A DNA stretch of 64,000 bases from an uncultured Acetatifactor sp. (GCA_910577185.1 CAJTLR010000006.1:4262-68261), one strand, 5' to 3'; positions 25,916 through 35,655 are shown, counted from the first letter of the stretch. Notes: generated by a model not told the origin, from the letters alone. Translations and numbers: made by a program.

Positions 25916-27703
25916 ATGAGCGCATACAGTGACCTGCGTCCGCAGGAAATGTCCAAAGTCAGGATTCACAGCGAATTCTGGAAAAACAAAATAACGGTAA
26001 ATCACAAAAGTACCATTGCCGCGTGTATCAGGAACTGTGAAAACACAGAACGCATCAACAATTTTAAGAGAGCCGCCGGAACAATGGAAGGTGGGTTTCA
26101 GGGATATTATTTTGATGATTCGGATGTGTACAAGGTTCTGGAGGGCATCGCGTATACGCTGGCGGTAGAACCAGATCCGGAACTGGAAAAAAAGGCAGAC
26201 CAGTGGATTGACCTGATCTGCAGCGCACAGCAGGAGGACGGGTATCTGGTGTGCTACTTTATTCTGGGCACAAACGGGGAGACCCGATGGACGGACATGG
26301 AGAGGCATGAGGACTATTGCCTGGGGCATATGATTGAGGCGGCCATCGCATATAAGCATGCGGTGGGAAAGGACCGGTTTTACCGCACCGCAGTCCGGTT
26401 TGCGGATCACTTCTGCGATCAGGTGGGGGAGGGAAAGAAGAACTGGGTGCCGGGACACCAGGAAATTGAGCTGGCGCTGGTAAAGCTTTATCATGAATCC
26501 GGAGATGCAAAGTATCTCAGGCAGGCCCAATGGCTCCTGGAGCAGAGAGGGAAGGGCCATGGACGGGGAACCAATATCTGGGAGAACTGGGGAGCGGATT
26601 ACGCCCAGGACCATATGCCGGTGAGCGAGATGCGGGATATTACGGGACATGCCGTCAGGGCCATGTATATGTACGCCGGCATGTGCGGCGTTGTAAAAGA
26701 GACAGGCAATGCACAGTATCTGCGTTCCCTGGATAACCTGTGGAAATCCGTGGTACAGAGGAATATGTATCTCACGGGAGGGATCGGCTCCACAAGAGAA
26801 AATGAAGGGTTTACCGAGGATTATGACCTGCCCAATGACACGGCGTACTGTGAGAGCTGTGCCAGCATCGGAATGATTATATGGAATCAGAGGATGAACG
26901 ATCTGTACGGGGAAGCAAAATATGCGGATGTGGTGGAGAGGGAACTTTACAATGGCGCCATTTCCGGGGTCAGCCTGGACGGGACGAAATTTTTTTATGT
27001 GAATCCACTGGAAAGTGATGGAAATCACCATCGTGTAGAGTGGTACGGCTGTTCCTGCTGTCCCACACAGATTTCCAGGTTCATACCTTCCATCGGACAA
27101 TATATCTATTCCGTGGGCAGTGACGGAATCTATATCAACCAGTATATTGCATCGGAAACAGAGGTAACCGTGGGAGAGACAAAAGTTCGGGTACTGCAGG
27201 AGACCCGCTATCCATGGGATAATGTGTGCGATATCCGCATCAGTACAAAAGAGGGCGGCTCTTTTCTGCTGAATCTCCGGATTCCGGAATGGTGCGGCAG
27301 GTACCGGGTTTTCATCAATGGGGAGGCTTATGAGGAACCTTTTGCGGAAAACGGGTATATGAAACTGCTGCGGGACTGGGAAGGGGAGACCGGAATCAGG
27401 CTGGTCTTTGACATGCCGGTGAGATTTGTGCGGGCACATCCTTTTGTGGTTCAGGACAGGGGAAGGCTCGCCGTGATGAGGGGCCCCGTGGTATATTGTG
27501 CGGAGCAGGCGGATAATGAAACCGGGCTGGATGAAATTGCCATCAGCCCGGATATGGAAGCGGCCCTGGTGAAAAGCGGGCTGGGGATAGACAACATTGT
27601 GCTGCGGGATGGGGACAGACAGTACACATTTCTTCCCTATTTTGCCTGGGACAACCGACAGCCCGGGAAAATGAAGGTCTGGATCCGGCAAAAGCACGGC
27701 TGA
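25916..27703 (+). CDS. GH127 beta-L-arabinofuranosidase
   Basis: A 595-residue enzyme of the family formerly called DUF1680, which releases beta-L-arabinofuranose from arabinan- and hydroxyproline-linked glycans. The Zn2+/nucleophile residues known from HypBA1 are present: Glu 313 and Cys 315 in YCESCASIG, and Cys 381-Cys 382 in YGCSCCPTQ. The core is an alpha/alpha barrel (about 1-390), with beta-rich domains at the C-terminus. No signal peptide suggests a cytoplasmic role on imported oligosaccharides. GGAGGAGAGAA precedes the ATG. The upstream intergenic region is shared divergently with ktrB. Confidence 0.93.
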   Translation: MSAYSDLRPQEMSKVRIHSEFWKNKITVNHKSTIAACIRNCENTERINNFKRAAGTMEGGFQGYYFDDSDVYKVLEGIAYTLAVEPDPELEKKADQWIDLICSAQQEDGYLVCYFILGTNGETRWTDMERHEDYCLGHMIEAAIAYKHAVGKDRFYRTAVRFADHFCDQVGEGKKNWVPGHQEIELALVKLYHESGDAKYLRQAQWLLEQRGKGHGRGTNIWENWGADYAQDHMPVSEMRDITGHAVRAMYMYAGMCGVVKETGNAQYLRSLDNLWKSVVQRNMYLTGGIGSTRENEGFTEDYDLPNDTAYCESCASIGMIIWNQRMNDLYGEAKYADVVERELYNGAISGVSLDGTKFFYVNPLESDGNHHRVEWYGCSCCPTQISRFIPSIGQYIYSVGSDGIYINQYIASETEVTVGETKVRVLQETRYPWDNVCDIRISTKEGGSFLLNLRIPEWCGRYRVFINGEAYEEPFAENGYMKLLRDWEGETGIRLVFDMPVRFVRAHPFVVQDRGRLAVMRGPVVYCAEQADNETGLDEIAISPDMEAALVKSGLGIDNIVLRDGDRQYTFLPYFAWDNRQPGKMKVWIRQKHG

Positions 27704-27738
27704 CAGGGTGCCTGACGCTGGTCAGGATGAATGGGGCA

Positions 27739-29595
27739 TCAGGCGTAGTATTTTGCCTGGGCATCCCACAGCTTCCGGTAAAGGCCTTCTGCGGCGAGAA
27801 GATCTTCGTGGGTACCCTGCTCCGCCAGTCTGCCCTCTTCAAATACCAGTATGCGGTCACAGAAGCGGCAGCTGGAAAGCCTGTGGGAGATGTAAATGGC
27901 TCCCTTGCCGCTGGCAAACTGGTTCATGCGCTGGTAAATGTCCGCCTCCGCCACCGGATCCAGGGCGGCGGTGGGCTCATCCAGAACCACAAAGGGCGCA
28001 TCCTTGTACAGACAGCGGGCAATGGCCACTTTCTGGGACTCCCCGCCGGAGAGCTCCACGCCATCTTCCGAAAAATTTTTGTTGATCTGGGTGTGAAGGC
28101 CCTGTTCCAGTGTCTTTAGTCTGTCGCCAAAACCGGCGTCCTCCAGGGACTGCACTGCCTTCTTCTCGTCATAGTCGCTTTCCGACGCCACATTTTCTCC
28201 CAGCTCAAAGGCAAAAATAGAATAGTCCTGAAAGACGGTGGAAAAGAATTCCAGGTATTCCTCATACTGAAATTTGCGGATATCGGTGCCGTTTAGGAGA
28301 ATTTCGCCCTCCTGGGGATCACAGAGCCTGCACAGCAGCTTGATAAAGGTTGTTTTGCCGGAACCGTTGCGCCCCACCACGGCGATTTTTTCCCCTTTGC
28401 GGAAACGGCAGCTGATTCCGCAGAGACTGGGAAGGCTGGCGCCGGGATAGGAAAAAGTTACATTTTTAAACTCAAATTCATAGTCTTCACGTATCTGGCT
28501 GGTCACAGGAAGTTTTCCTGCCGCGGTAAGGTTCGGCATATCCAGATAGTCAAAATAGACCTTTATATATTCAAAATTCTGCCGGAATTCCCGGATGATA
28601 TGGAATAATCTCGTGGCAGCGTCACCGAACTGGGTTACCATACCGGTATACTTCAGAATGCTGCCTACACCGAAAGCGCCGTACATGGCTTTCAGTCCCA
28701 CAAACAGATAGACCAGCAGATGGAAAGACCGGGACAGCAGTGTGGAAAAGAGACTCATTTTCCGCTCATAACAAAAGGCGTCATCCAAAATCCCGGCATA
28801 GCTGCCGCTCAGGGACTGCATGCTCCGGGAGAGGAAACCGCCCGCCCGGAACATGCGGATATCCTTTCCGTGCTGATACTGAAGGATACTGACGTCAGAC
28901 ATCATCAACATCTGGTTCATGGGAGTGCCTGCCTTTTCGTCCGCCTGGAAGTAGCGATTCTGTATTTTGGAAAAAGCGTGGATATTGTAGGCCACGGAAA
29001 GGGCAAACACTGCCAGAAACAGCAAGGAGATCATCCGATGGTTCAGCAGGGCTGCCATCTGCCCCTCACCGACCGCCTTTGCGCGGAAAAATTCCACCAC
29101 CAGGGCCAGGGAGATGCCTATGGTTACCAGGGTCTCCAGAAGGGTTCCCAGCTGTTCCACCAGGGCCAGCACACCACGGTAATAATGCCAGCGGGTGATT
29201 CTGCCTTTGGTCTCATTGATTTCCGGCGCCGCGCTTATGGCATAATCCATGGTCCAGGATTTTTCTGCAACAGCCAGCTCAATATGCTTTAATACGGCAT
29301 ATTTCATCACATCCAGAACCTGGGCGCAGGAAGACAGCAACAGCCTGCCGATAAAGTTTAACCCTACCAGCAGGAGCGCCAGGAAAAATAAATGCCGCAG
29401 GCTCCTTCCCGGATCCGCCAGTTCCGTCAGAATCTCTGCGGACAGAAAAATGCCGATATAAGGGTAGACTGCGCTCAGGATGGCCACCAGGACCGCCATG
29501 GGAAAAATTCCCGGGGATTCCTTTGTGAGATAGACCACAGACCGGCTGAAGTTTTTCCAGGTATCCCGTTTTTTTACGGTCTTTTCTTTTTTCAT
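27739..29595 (-). CDS. ABC exporter half-transporter (fused membrane and ATPase domains)
   Basis: A 618-residue ABC protein. Residues about 20-335 hold six membrane helices. Residues about 375-618 hold the ATPase with Walker A VGRNGSGKTT, Q-loop VFQDYSIFAF, signature VELSGGESQK, Walker B PFVVLDEPTAALD and switch His in YISHRLSS. It lies 38 bp after a second half-transporter gene and probably forms a heterodimer with it. Substrate is unknown; peptides, lipids or drugs are all possible. Confidence 0.9.
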   Translation of the reverse strand: MKKEKTVKKRDTWKNFSRSVVYLTKESPGIFPMAVLVAILSAVYPYIGIFLSAEILTELADPGRSLRHLFFLALLLVGLNFIGRLLLSSCAQVLDVMKYAVLKHIELAVAEKSWTMDYAISAAPEINETKGRITRWHYYRGVLALVEQLGTLLETLVTIGISLALVVEFFRAKAVGEGQMAALLNHRMISLLFLAVFALSVAYNIHAFSKIQNRYFQADEKAGTPMNQMLMMSDVSILQYQHGKDIRMFRAGGFLSRSMQSLSGSYAGILDDAFCYERKMSLFSTLLSRSFHLLVYLFVGLKAMYGAFGVGSILKYTGMVTQFGDAATRLFHIIREFRQNFEYIKVYFDYLDMPNLTAAGKLPVTSQIREDYEFEFKNVTFSYPGASLPSLCGISCRFRKGEKIAVVGRNGSGKTTFIKLLCRLCDPQEGEILLNGTDIRKFQYEEYLEFFSTVFQDYSIFAFELGENVASESDYDEKKAVQSLEDAGFGDRLKTLEQGLHTQINKNFSEDGVELSGGESQKVAIARCLYKDAPFVVLDEPTAALDPVAEADIYQRMNQFASGKGAIYISHRLSSCRFCDRILVFEEGRLAEQGTHEDLLAAEGLYRKLWDAQAKYYA

Positions 29596-29633
29596 AGTAC
29601 CTCTTTTCTTTATGAATTACGCGGCGCTGCATA

Positions 29634-31463
29634 TTATAAGAGGCCGGCTTCCAATTCTTCCTGCTTCTTCTGATAATACTTGCTTTGCAGCTGGAACATC
29701 CAGGCATACTTTCCGTTTTGGGCCAGAAGTTCCTCATGAGTGCCGGTCTCTACCGCCTCCCCGTCTTCCAGCAGCAGGATCCGGTCGCAGAACCGTGTGC
29801 TGGCCAGGCGATGGGAGATGAAAACGCTGGTTTTGTTTTCGGAAAAACGGCAGTAGCGTTCATAGAGCTGGCTTTCAATCAGAGGGTCCAGGGCGGCGGT
29901 GGGTTCATCCAGCACCAGAAACGGGGCTTCCTGATACAGGGCGCGGGCCAGCATCAGCTTCTGGATTTCACCGCCGGAAAAACTGGCCGCATCCTGATAA
30001 CTTTCCATGCCGAACATGGTCTGCAGACCATGGGGGAGTTTTGCAATTTTTTCCTCCAGGCCGGCCATTCTGAGGCATTCCTCCAGGCGGGCCTGATCTG
30101 CCTTTTTCCCCAGGGTGAGATTTTCTTCCAGGGAAAGGGGAAACAGTCCTGCGTCCTGAAACACGCCGGAAAACAATTTCAGCCAGCTTTGTGTAGTGTA
30201 GCGGCTCCGATCCTCTCCGTTGACCAGGATCCGGCCCTCCGTAGGCTCATAGAAACCGCATAATAATTTGATGAAAGTGGTTTTTCCGGCGCCGTTTAAA
30301 CCCACCAGGGCAAGTTTTTCACCTGGGCGGAGCGTAAGGCTCAGGTTTTTCAGGGTAAAATGCTCCGCGCCTTCATACCGGAAGGACACATTGTCAAAGG
30401 TGATTTCAGGAATCTGATTCCGCTCCGGCGCCAGGGATTCCCTTTCCTCCTGCTTATCGCCTGCCAGCCGGGCTGTAAAACGCCGCTCGTCCTCCACAAA
30501 GGAGGCCGCCCGGTGCAGCTGCCGGATGCCGGAAACAATGGAATCACACCAATTGGCAAAGCCGGTGATGATGCCGAAAAACAGTACAAAACCGGCGGCA
30601 TCCATACGGCCTTCACATACAAGGTAAATCAGGTACAGATAAGCGGCACCTTCCCAGACAAGGCGGGTGAAGGCACCGGAAAAAGTTTCCGTGAAGTAGT
30701 TGGCCTGCTGGCGTATGGTATAATACAGCCTCTGTTTTAACTCTGTCACAAATTTTTTCCGGAGCCAGGGGGGCATGTGATAGAGGTGAACATCCTTGGA
30801 AACTTCGTATTTGCTTGTGTTGCGGGATAGATATGAAGTTTTATGGTCCAGGGAAATCCATTTGTGGCGGTTTTTCGCGTCCCACTTGTTGCAGCGGATT
30901 TTGACGGCATAATTTATGGCGTTTCCGGCGATCACAAGCAGCAGAATCCATACGGACAGACCGGAAAGCATGCCCACATAGAGTATCATGCCTATGATGG
31001 CGCCTGCCGACGAGGAAAAGGCATCCATAAACTGACTGGTGTATTCCTTGTACCAGGTATGGTGTTCCATTAATTTGTCATATTGTTCGGAAAAATCAGC
31101 TCTTTCGGTCTTAATATAGTCTGCGTCCAGACAAAGCTGTATCAGCCTGCTCCGCTCCTGGTGGCGGATTTTTTCCCGCAGAACAATTTTGGTATTGTCC
31201 AGCCAGTTTTGCAGCAGATAGAGAAGCAGTAATCCGCCCCCCAGCAGGGCAAGATTCCGGAAGATGGTTTCCAGAGGCTTTTTCCCGGTGATGTCGGCAA
31301 CCAGAACAGAGGGCATATATACACTCAGAAGGGAGATGCCCAGGGTGAGAATGATTCCGGCCAGATAAATCCGCACATATCCGGGAGAAATCCGGTACAA
31401 ATGCTTCAGCCAGTACCAGAGATTTTCCAGGGTGGTATGATTGTTCTGTGTTTGTTTGTTCAT
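29634..31463 (-). CDS. ABC exporter half-transporter, probable partner
   Basis: A 609-residue ABC exporter half. Membrane helices span about 30-320. The ATPase shows Walker A VGLNGAGKTT, signature ASFSGGEIQK (Phe where Leu is usual), Walker B PFLVLDEPTAALD and switch His in FISHRLAS. I place the start at 31463 (MNKQTQNN), with GGAAAG upstream. A frame extension to 31523 would encode hairpin and repeat sequence and is rejected. It has a long hairpin and repeat copy B immediately upstream. Confidence 0.9.
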   Translation of the reverse strand: MNKQTQNNHTTLENLWYWLKHLYRISPGYVRIYLAGIILTLGISLLSVYMPSVLVADITGKKPLETIFRNLALLGGGLLLLYLLQNWLDNTKIVLREKIRHQERSRLIQLCLDADYIKTERADFSEQYDKLMEHHTWYKEYTSQFMDAFSSSAGAIIGMILYVGMLSGLSVWILLLVIAGNAINYAVKIRCNKWDAKNRHKWISLDHKTSYLSRNTSKYEVSKDVHLYHMPPWLRKKFVTELKQRLYYTIRQQANYFTETFSGAFTRLVWEGAAYLYLIYLVCEGRMDAAGFVLFFGIITGFANWCDSIVSGIRQLHRAASFVEDERRFTARLAGDKQEERESLAPERNQIPEITFDNVSFRYEGAEHFTLKNLSLTLRPGEKLALVGLNGAGKTTFIKLLCGFYEPTEGRILVNGEDRSRYTTQSWLKLFSGVFQDAGLFPLSLEENLTLGKKADQARLEECLRMAGLEEKIAKLPHGLQTMFGMESYQDAASFSGGEIQKLMLARALYQEAPFLVLDEPTAALDPLIESQLYERYCRFSENKTSVFISHRLASTRFCDRILLLEDGEAVETGTHEELLAQNGKYAWMFQLQSKYYQKKQEELEAGLL

Positions 31464-31476
31464 CTGCGATCTTTCC

Positions 31477-31517
31477 GGGCATCCGGCTGTATTCAGGTGG
31501 CGCCGGATGCCCTTTTT
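31477..31517 (+). terminator. Terminator-like hairpin before repeat copy B
   Basis: GGGCATCCGG and CCGGATGCCC (10 bp, perfect) around a 16-nt loop, then TTTTT on the plus strand. No plus-strand gene ends here. On the minus strand it falls in the ABC gene leader without a T-tract. It sits against the repeat exactly as the true terminators do at the other copies. Confidence 0.6.
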
Positions 31518-31600
31518 GTACACGGGCGCGTAAGAAAATCAGCAGCGAAAGCTACGCGCCCGGCGCGGCGAGCAGGGGAGAAGGACGTTCCCCTACTCGG
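31518..31600 (+). repeat. Dispersed two-hairpin repeat, copy B
   Basis: First hairpin CGGGCGCGTA/TACGCGCCCG with an inner AGC/GCT pair. Second hairpin CGAGCAGGGG/CCCCTACTCG. The second hairpin overlaps the last codons of the CPA2 antiporter gene and supplies its stop codon (minus strand). Confidence 0.85.
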
Positions 31601-32789
31601 TTTCCGGTACGGCGGTGTCTTTTGCATAGAGCAGTTTCAGGATGATGGGTGTGGAGATGCTGGATACGATGATCAGCAGGATGACCGATGTAAAATACAC
31701 CGGTGTCAGCAGACCCACCGACAGGCCCTTCTGTGCCACGATCAGGGCTACTTCGCCCCGGGTCATCATGCCCACGCCGATTTTAAGGCAGTCCTGGGTG
31801 CGGAAACGGCAGACTTTTGCCATAAGGCCGCAGCCCACGATCTTGGTCACAAGGGCTACAAGCACAAAGCCCAGGGAGAAGAGCAGGATGCCGGTATTTA
31901 CATTGTCTATGCTGGTTTTCAGGCCGATGCTTGCAAAAAAGACCGGGCCGAAAATCATGTACGAACTGATCTCCATTTTTTCTTCGATGTAGTTGGAATC
32001 CCGTATGGAACAAAGGACGATTCCTGCCACATAGGCGCCGGTGATGTCGGCGATGCCAAAGAAACGCTCCGCCGCGTAGGCAAAGAAGAAACACAGCGCC
32101 AGCCCCAGAATGGGGATACGGCGGGTGTGTGGGTAGCGCTCGTCAAGGCGTTTGAAAAGCTGGAACAAAATCATGCCTACCACAAATGCCATGACAAAGA
32201 AAAGCGCCGTGGAGAGAACCACCTTACCGGGATTGGATTCGGGATTCTTGAAGCCCACCACAAAGGTCAGCACAATGATGCCCAGCACATCATCAATGAT
32301 GGCAGCGCTTAATATGGTAGTGCCCACTTTGCCTTTTAATTTGCCCAGTTCTTTCAAGGCTTCCACGGTGATGCTGACACTGGTTGCCGTCATGATGACG
32401 CCGACAAAGACGGCCGTGTAAAATGCTTCGGAGCCCCAGGGGGATATGCCGTACATGCCCATGTACAAAAGGGTACCGCCGGCCAGGGGCACAAATACGC
32501 CGGCACAGGCGATCAGGAAGGCCACGGGCCCTGTCTTCATCAGATCCTTTAAATTTGTCTCCAGGCCGGCGGAGAACATCAGCAGTACCACGCCAACCTC
32601 TGCCATGCGCACCAGAAAGTCGGTCTGTTCCACCAGTCCCAGTATGCTGGGGCCTATGATCAGACCGGCAATGATTTCGCCCACTACCTGGGGCGCCTTA
32701 CACTTTCTCGCCAATATCCCGAATACTTTCGCGAATACAATGATAATGGCCAGATCCTTAAAAATACTATACGCTTCCATTTCTTTCAC
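31593..32789 (-). CDS. CPA2 family Na+(K+)/H+ antiporter
   Basis: A 398-residue membrane antiporter with about 12-13 helices. The family core is visible: VVGEIIAGLIIGPS in the second helix, LMFSAGLETNL, the ion-binding pair in AAIIDDVLGII, and GMMTRGEVALIVAQKG. There is no C-terminal TrkA-type domain, as in NapA/GerN-like members. It has a strong promoter at 33160 and a leader of about 360 nt. Its last residues (PETE) and stop codon lie inside repeat copy B, so the gene's end may have been reshaped by the repeat. Confidence 0.92.
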   Translation of the reverse strand: MKEMEAYSIFKDLAIIIVFAKVFGILARKCKAPQVVGEIIAGLIIGPSILGLVEQTDFLVRMAEVGVVLLMFSAGLETNLKDLMKTGPVAFLIACAGVFVPLAGGTLLYMGMYGISPWGSEAFYTAVFVGVIMTATSVSITVEALKELGKLKGKVGTTILSAAIIDDVLGIIVLTFVVGFKNPESNPGKVVLSTALFFVMAFVVGMILFQLFKRLDERYPHTRRIPILGLALCFFFAYAAERFFGIADITGAYVAGIVLCSIRDSNYIEEKMEISSYMIFGPVFFASIGLKTSIDNVNTGILLFSLGFVLVALVTKIVGCGLMAKVCRFRTQDCLKIGVGMMTRGEVALIVAQKGLSVGLLTPVYFTSVILLIIVSSISTPIILKLLYAKDTAVPETE

Positions 32790-33159
32790 TCCCTATGTAT
32801 ATTCATTCCCGCAAGGCGTTTCCTCCCGGGAGATGGTGCTTTTTTACCGGCCCGTCCGTTTCCGGGGACAGACCCTGTACGAAAGAATATCTGCCGAAAC
32901 AAAAAGCTCCGGCAGATACGTAAACCTGGCAGCTGCCGGTCTGTGGTTTCCCGGCAGCCTACAATATAATATCGCCCATGTCCGGGCCATTTCCTTTTTT
33001 GTGATATTTCCGGGTCTGCAGGATTACCCGCTGTCTCCGGCCGGCATATGGGAAAAGGCGCCGATTGTTTCGGGCAGAACGAACCGCATCCTGCTGAAGG
33101 GTTCCGGTCTGCCGGATAGATAAGCCCCTGAAAACGGGCCCTCCTTTTTTTACAGATTC
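32790..33159 (-). other. Long structured leader of the CPA2 antiporter gene
   Basis: No convincing gene. Transcription from the promoter at 33160 would give a leader of about 360 nt. In it, on the minus strand, are two strong hairpins: GCTGCCGG/CCGGCAGC (about 32935-32965) and TATCTGCCG/CGGCAGATA (about 32890-32920). Other G/C-rich pairings lie upstream. I could not match it to a known riboswitch class. Confidence 0.5.
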
Positions 33160-33195
33160 AGTATATAAAATATGTCTGCCCTTGTCAAGTGACAA
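33160..33195 (-). promoter_or_regulatory. Promoter with palindromic operator for the antiporter
   Basis: On the minus strand TTGACA (33183-33188), a 17-bp spacer, then TATACT (33160-33165). A perfect palindrome, TTGTCA-AG-TGACAA (33182-33195), covers the -35 box, suggesting repressor control. Confidence 0.8.
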
Positions 33196-33292
33196 ATTGG
33201 TGCGGAGGCACGGATATTCCGCGTATTTGCCCGGAGTGTCCGCCCGGACAGACGGGGTATCAGGCCAAAGATGCGTCCGGCGGCATCCGGGA

Positions 33293-35554
33293 TTATCCCA
33301 GATGCCAGATATCCCGGTTGTACTCCTGGATGGTGCGGTCTGAGGAGAAGAATCCCGCTTTGCTGATATTGATCAGGGAGCGCCTGGTCCAGTCGATGGG
33401 ATTTTCCGCATAGTCTGCCAGCGCCTGGTTTTTGCGGACCACATAGGCATTAAAGTCAGGCAGGGTCTGGAACCAGTCTTTCCGGATCAGCTCGTTTTTC
33501 AGGCGGGTAAGATGCTCCTGGCTGCCATGGAACAGCATTTCCTCGCTGGTAAGGAAGTCCACTGCCCTGCGGATATTGGGATCGCCTTCATACCAGTCGC
33601 AGGCACAGTAGTCGCCCTGGGCATATCTGTGGATGACCTGTTTGCTGCTCTGGCCGAAAATATAGATATTGTCGTCGCCCACGGCATCGGCGATCTCCAC
33701 ATTCGCCCCGTCCATGGTGCCCAGGGTCAGGGCGCCGTTGAGCATAAATTTCATGTTTCCGGTGCCGGAGGCTTCCTTGGAGGCAAGGCTGATCTGCTCC
33801 GAAAGATCGCAGGCGGGAATCATTTTCTCGGCGGCGGTAACATTGTAATTTTCGATAAATACAATCTGCAGCCATTCGGACACTTCCGGGTCAAGGCTGA
33901 TGACGGTGGACAGCACCAGCAGCGCGTGAATGATGTCCTTGGCGATGGTGTAGGCCGGGGCTGCCTTTGCGCCGAAAATGGCGGTCAGGGGTGTCTGGGG
34001 CAGACGGCCAGCCTTAATCTCGAAATACTGGTGAATCAGGTACAAAAGGTTCAGCTGCTGGCGTTTGTATTCATGCAGCCTCTTGGACTGGATGGCAAAC
34101 ATTGCGCTGGGATTGACATAGATTCCCTGCGTGTTTTTCAGCCATTCTGCAAGGGCAAGCTTATTATCGTACTTGATGGAGGCCAGCTGCTTTAATACTT
34201 TCCGGTCTTCCGTAAAGTCTGCCAGCTTCTCCAGCTGGGAGGCATCCTTTCTGAAACCGGTGCCAATGAGGTTTTCGATAAGCTGTGTCAGCTCCGGATT
34301 GCATTTCAGAAGCCATCTGCGGAAGGTGATGCCGTTGGTCTTATTGTTGAATTTTTCCGGGTAGAGCTTATAAAAATGATTCAGCTCACTGTCTTTCAAA
34401 ATTTCCGTATGCAGGGCAGCCACGCCGTTGGTGCTGTGGGTAAAGTGGATATCCATATGCGCCATGTGGACGATATTGTTGGAGTCGATGATGGCGGTGG
34501 ATGAATCATTGGTGCGGGAGGCGGCCACTGCGTCCAGCTTCTCAATGATGGGCGTCAGCTGGGGAACCACCTTGTCGAGATAATGCCTGGGCCATTTCTC
34601 CAGGGCTTCTGCCAGGATGGTATGGTTGGTATAAGCGCAGGTCCTGGTGACGATTTCCACGGCTTCTTCAAAATCAATGCCTTTTTCGCACAGAAGACGG
34701 ATCAGTTCCGGAATTACCATGGAAGGATGCGTGTCATTGATCTGGATGGCGGCATAATCGTAAAGATCATGGAGATCACTGCCCCGCCGGGTACATTCAT
34801 CCAGAATCAGCTGTGCCCCGGCGCTGACCATCAGATACTGCTGGTAAATCCGCAGGAGACGTCCGTCATCATCACTGTCGTCGGGATACAAAAATAAAGT
34901 CAGGTTTTTGTCGATTTCCTGTTTGTCGAACTGAATACCCTTGCCGATGATGGACTGGTCCACAGTGTCCAGGTCAAACAGATTCAGGTAATTGGTGCGT
35001 CCCTCATAGCCGGTAACGGCAATCTTATAGAGCCTGGCGGTGTAATCCCTGCCGGCCAGGGAAACGGGGTAGGTTATGTCTGTCTTCCGGGCCCAGTCGT
35101 GGCCGCCCAGCCAGAAATCCGGCGTCTCGTCCTGCAGTCTGTCCGTAAAATTCTGGTGGAACAGTCCGCAGTGATATCTTAAGCCGATGCCGTCCCCGGG
35201 CAGGTTCAGGGTGGCGATGGAATCCAGGAAGCAGGCGGCAAGTCTGCCCAGTCCGCCGTTGCCCAGGCTGGGTTCCGGCTCTGTTTCTTCCAGCTGTGCC
35301 ATGGACTTTCCGTGGAATTCCAGGCAGGCTTTCACATCATCATAAAGCCCAAGGTTGATCAGGTTGTTGCTCAGAAGCTTGCCGATGAGAAATTCGGCAG
35401 AAATATAATAGAGTTTCCGTCCGGTGGCCGGAACCGCGCGTTTTTCGCTTTCTTTCTGCACAAGGCTAAGCAGTGCCATGTAGACTTCTTCATAAGAGCA
35501 GTACCTGATATCGTTGCCGCAAAGTTCTGTCAGTGTTTTATCCATACTTTTCAT
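33293..35554 (-). CDS. glgP: Glycogen/starch/alpha-glucan phosphorylase
   Basis: A 753-residue PLP enzyme that releases glucose-1-phosphate from storage glycogen or maltodextrins. It shows EPSLGNGGLGRLAACFLDS, RYHCGLFHQ, INDTHPSM, the SKRLHEYKRQ segment, and the PLP region EASGTGNMKFMLNGAL with the lysine at about 602. The N-terminus is shorter than in animal enzymes, with no AMP/phosphorylation tail. GAGGAG 9 nt before the ATG supports the start. An AraC-type regulator is transcribed divergently. Confidence 0.94.
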   Translation of the reverse strand: MKSMDKTLTELCGNDIRYCSYEEVYMALLSLVQKESEKRAVPATGRKLYYISAEFLIGKLLSNNLINLGLYDDVKACLEFHGKSMAQLEETEPEPSLGNGGLGRLAACFLDSIATLNLPGDGIGLRYHCGLFHQNFTDRLQDETPDFWLGGHDWARKTDITYPVSLAGRDYTARLYKIAVTGYEGRTNYLNLFDLDTVDQSIIGKGIQFDKQEIDKNLTLFLYPDDSDDDGRLLRIYQQYLMVSAGAQLILDECTRRGSDLHDLYDYAAIQINDTHPSMVIPELIRLLCEKGIDFEEAVEIVTRTCAYTNHTILAEALEKWPRHYLDKVVPQLTPIIEKLDAVAASRTNDSSTAIIDSNNIVHMAHMDIHFTHSTNGVAALHTEILKDSELNHFYKLYPEKFNNKTNGITFRRWLLKCNPELTQLIENLIGTGFRKDASQLEKLADFTEDRKVLKQLASIKYDNKLALAEWLKNTQGIYVNPSAMFAIQSKRLHEYKRQQLNLLYLIHQYFEIKAGRLPQTPLTAIFGAKAAPAYTIAKDIIHALLVLSTVISLDPEVSEWLQIVFIENYNVTAAEKMIPACDLSEQISLASKEASGTGNMKFMLNGALTLGTMDGANVEIADAVGDDNIYIFGQSSKQVIHRYAQGDYCACDWYEGDPNIRRAVDFLTSEEMLFHGSQEHLTRLKNELIRKDWFQTLPDFNAYVVRKNQALADYAENPIDWTRRSLINISKAGFFSSDRTIQEYNRDIWHLG

Positions 35555-35625
35555 CTCGGTTGTCTCCTCTCAAATGTTTTTATTTGATTCTGAACATATT
35601 TTTACCATATATTTGAAAATAATGC

Positions 35626-35655
35626 TTGTATAATGTCATCAGATTATGATACAAT
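35626..35655 (+). promoter_or_regulatory. Promoter and inverted repeat of the AraC gene
   Basis: TTGTAT (35626-35631) and TACAAT (35650-35655), 18 bp apart. The two boxes are themselves part of a near-palindrome, TTGTATAAT...ATTATGATACAA, which could bind a dimeric regulator. Confidence 0.6.

Noticed and set aside
25772..27697. 641-codon minus-strand open frame
   Set aside because: Antisense to the GH127 gene, which has clear catalytic residues.
29634..31523. Upstream start at 31523 for the second ABC exporter
   Set aside because: The extra 20 residues would be encoded by the hairpin and its T-tract next to the repeat; ATG at 31463 fits the family.
32446..33123. 225-codon plus-strand frame across the antiporter leader
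   Set aside because: It starts antisense inside the antiporter gene, has no ribosome site, and has no similarity to any family I know.
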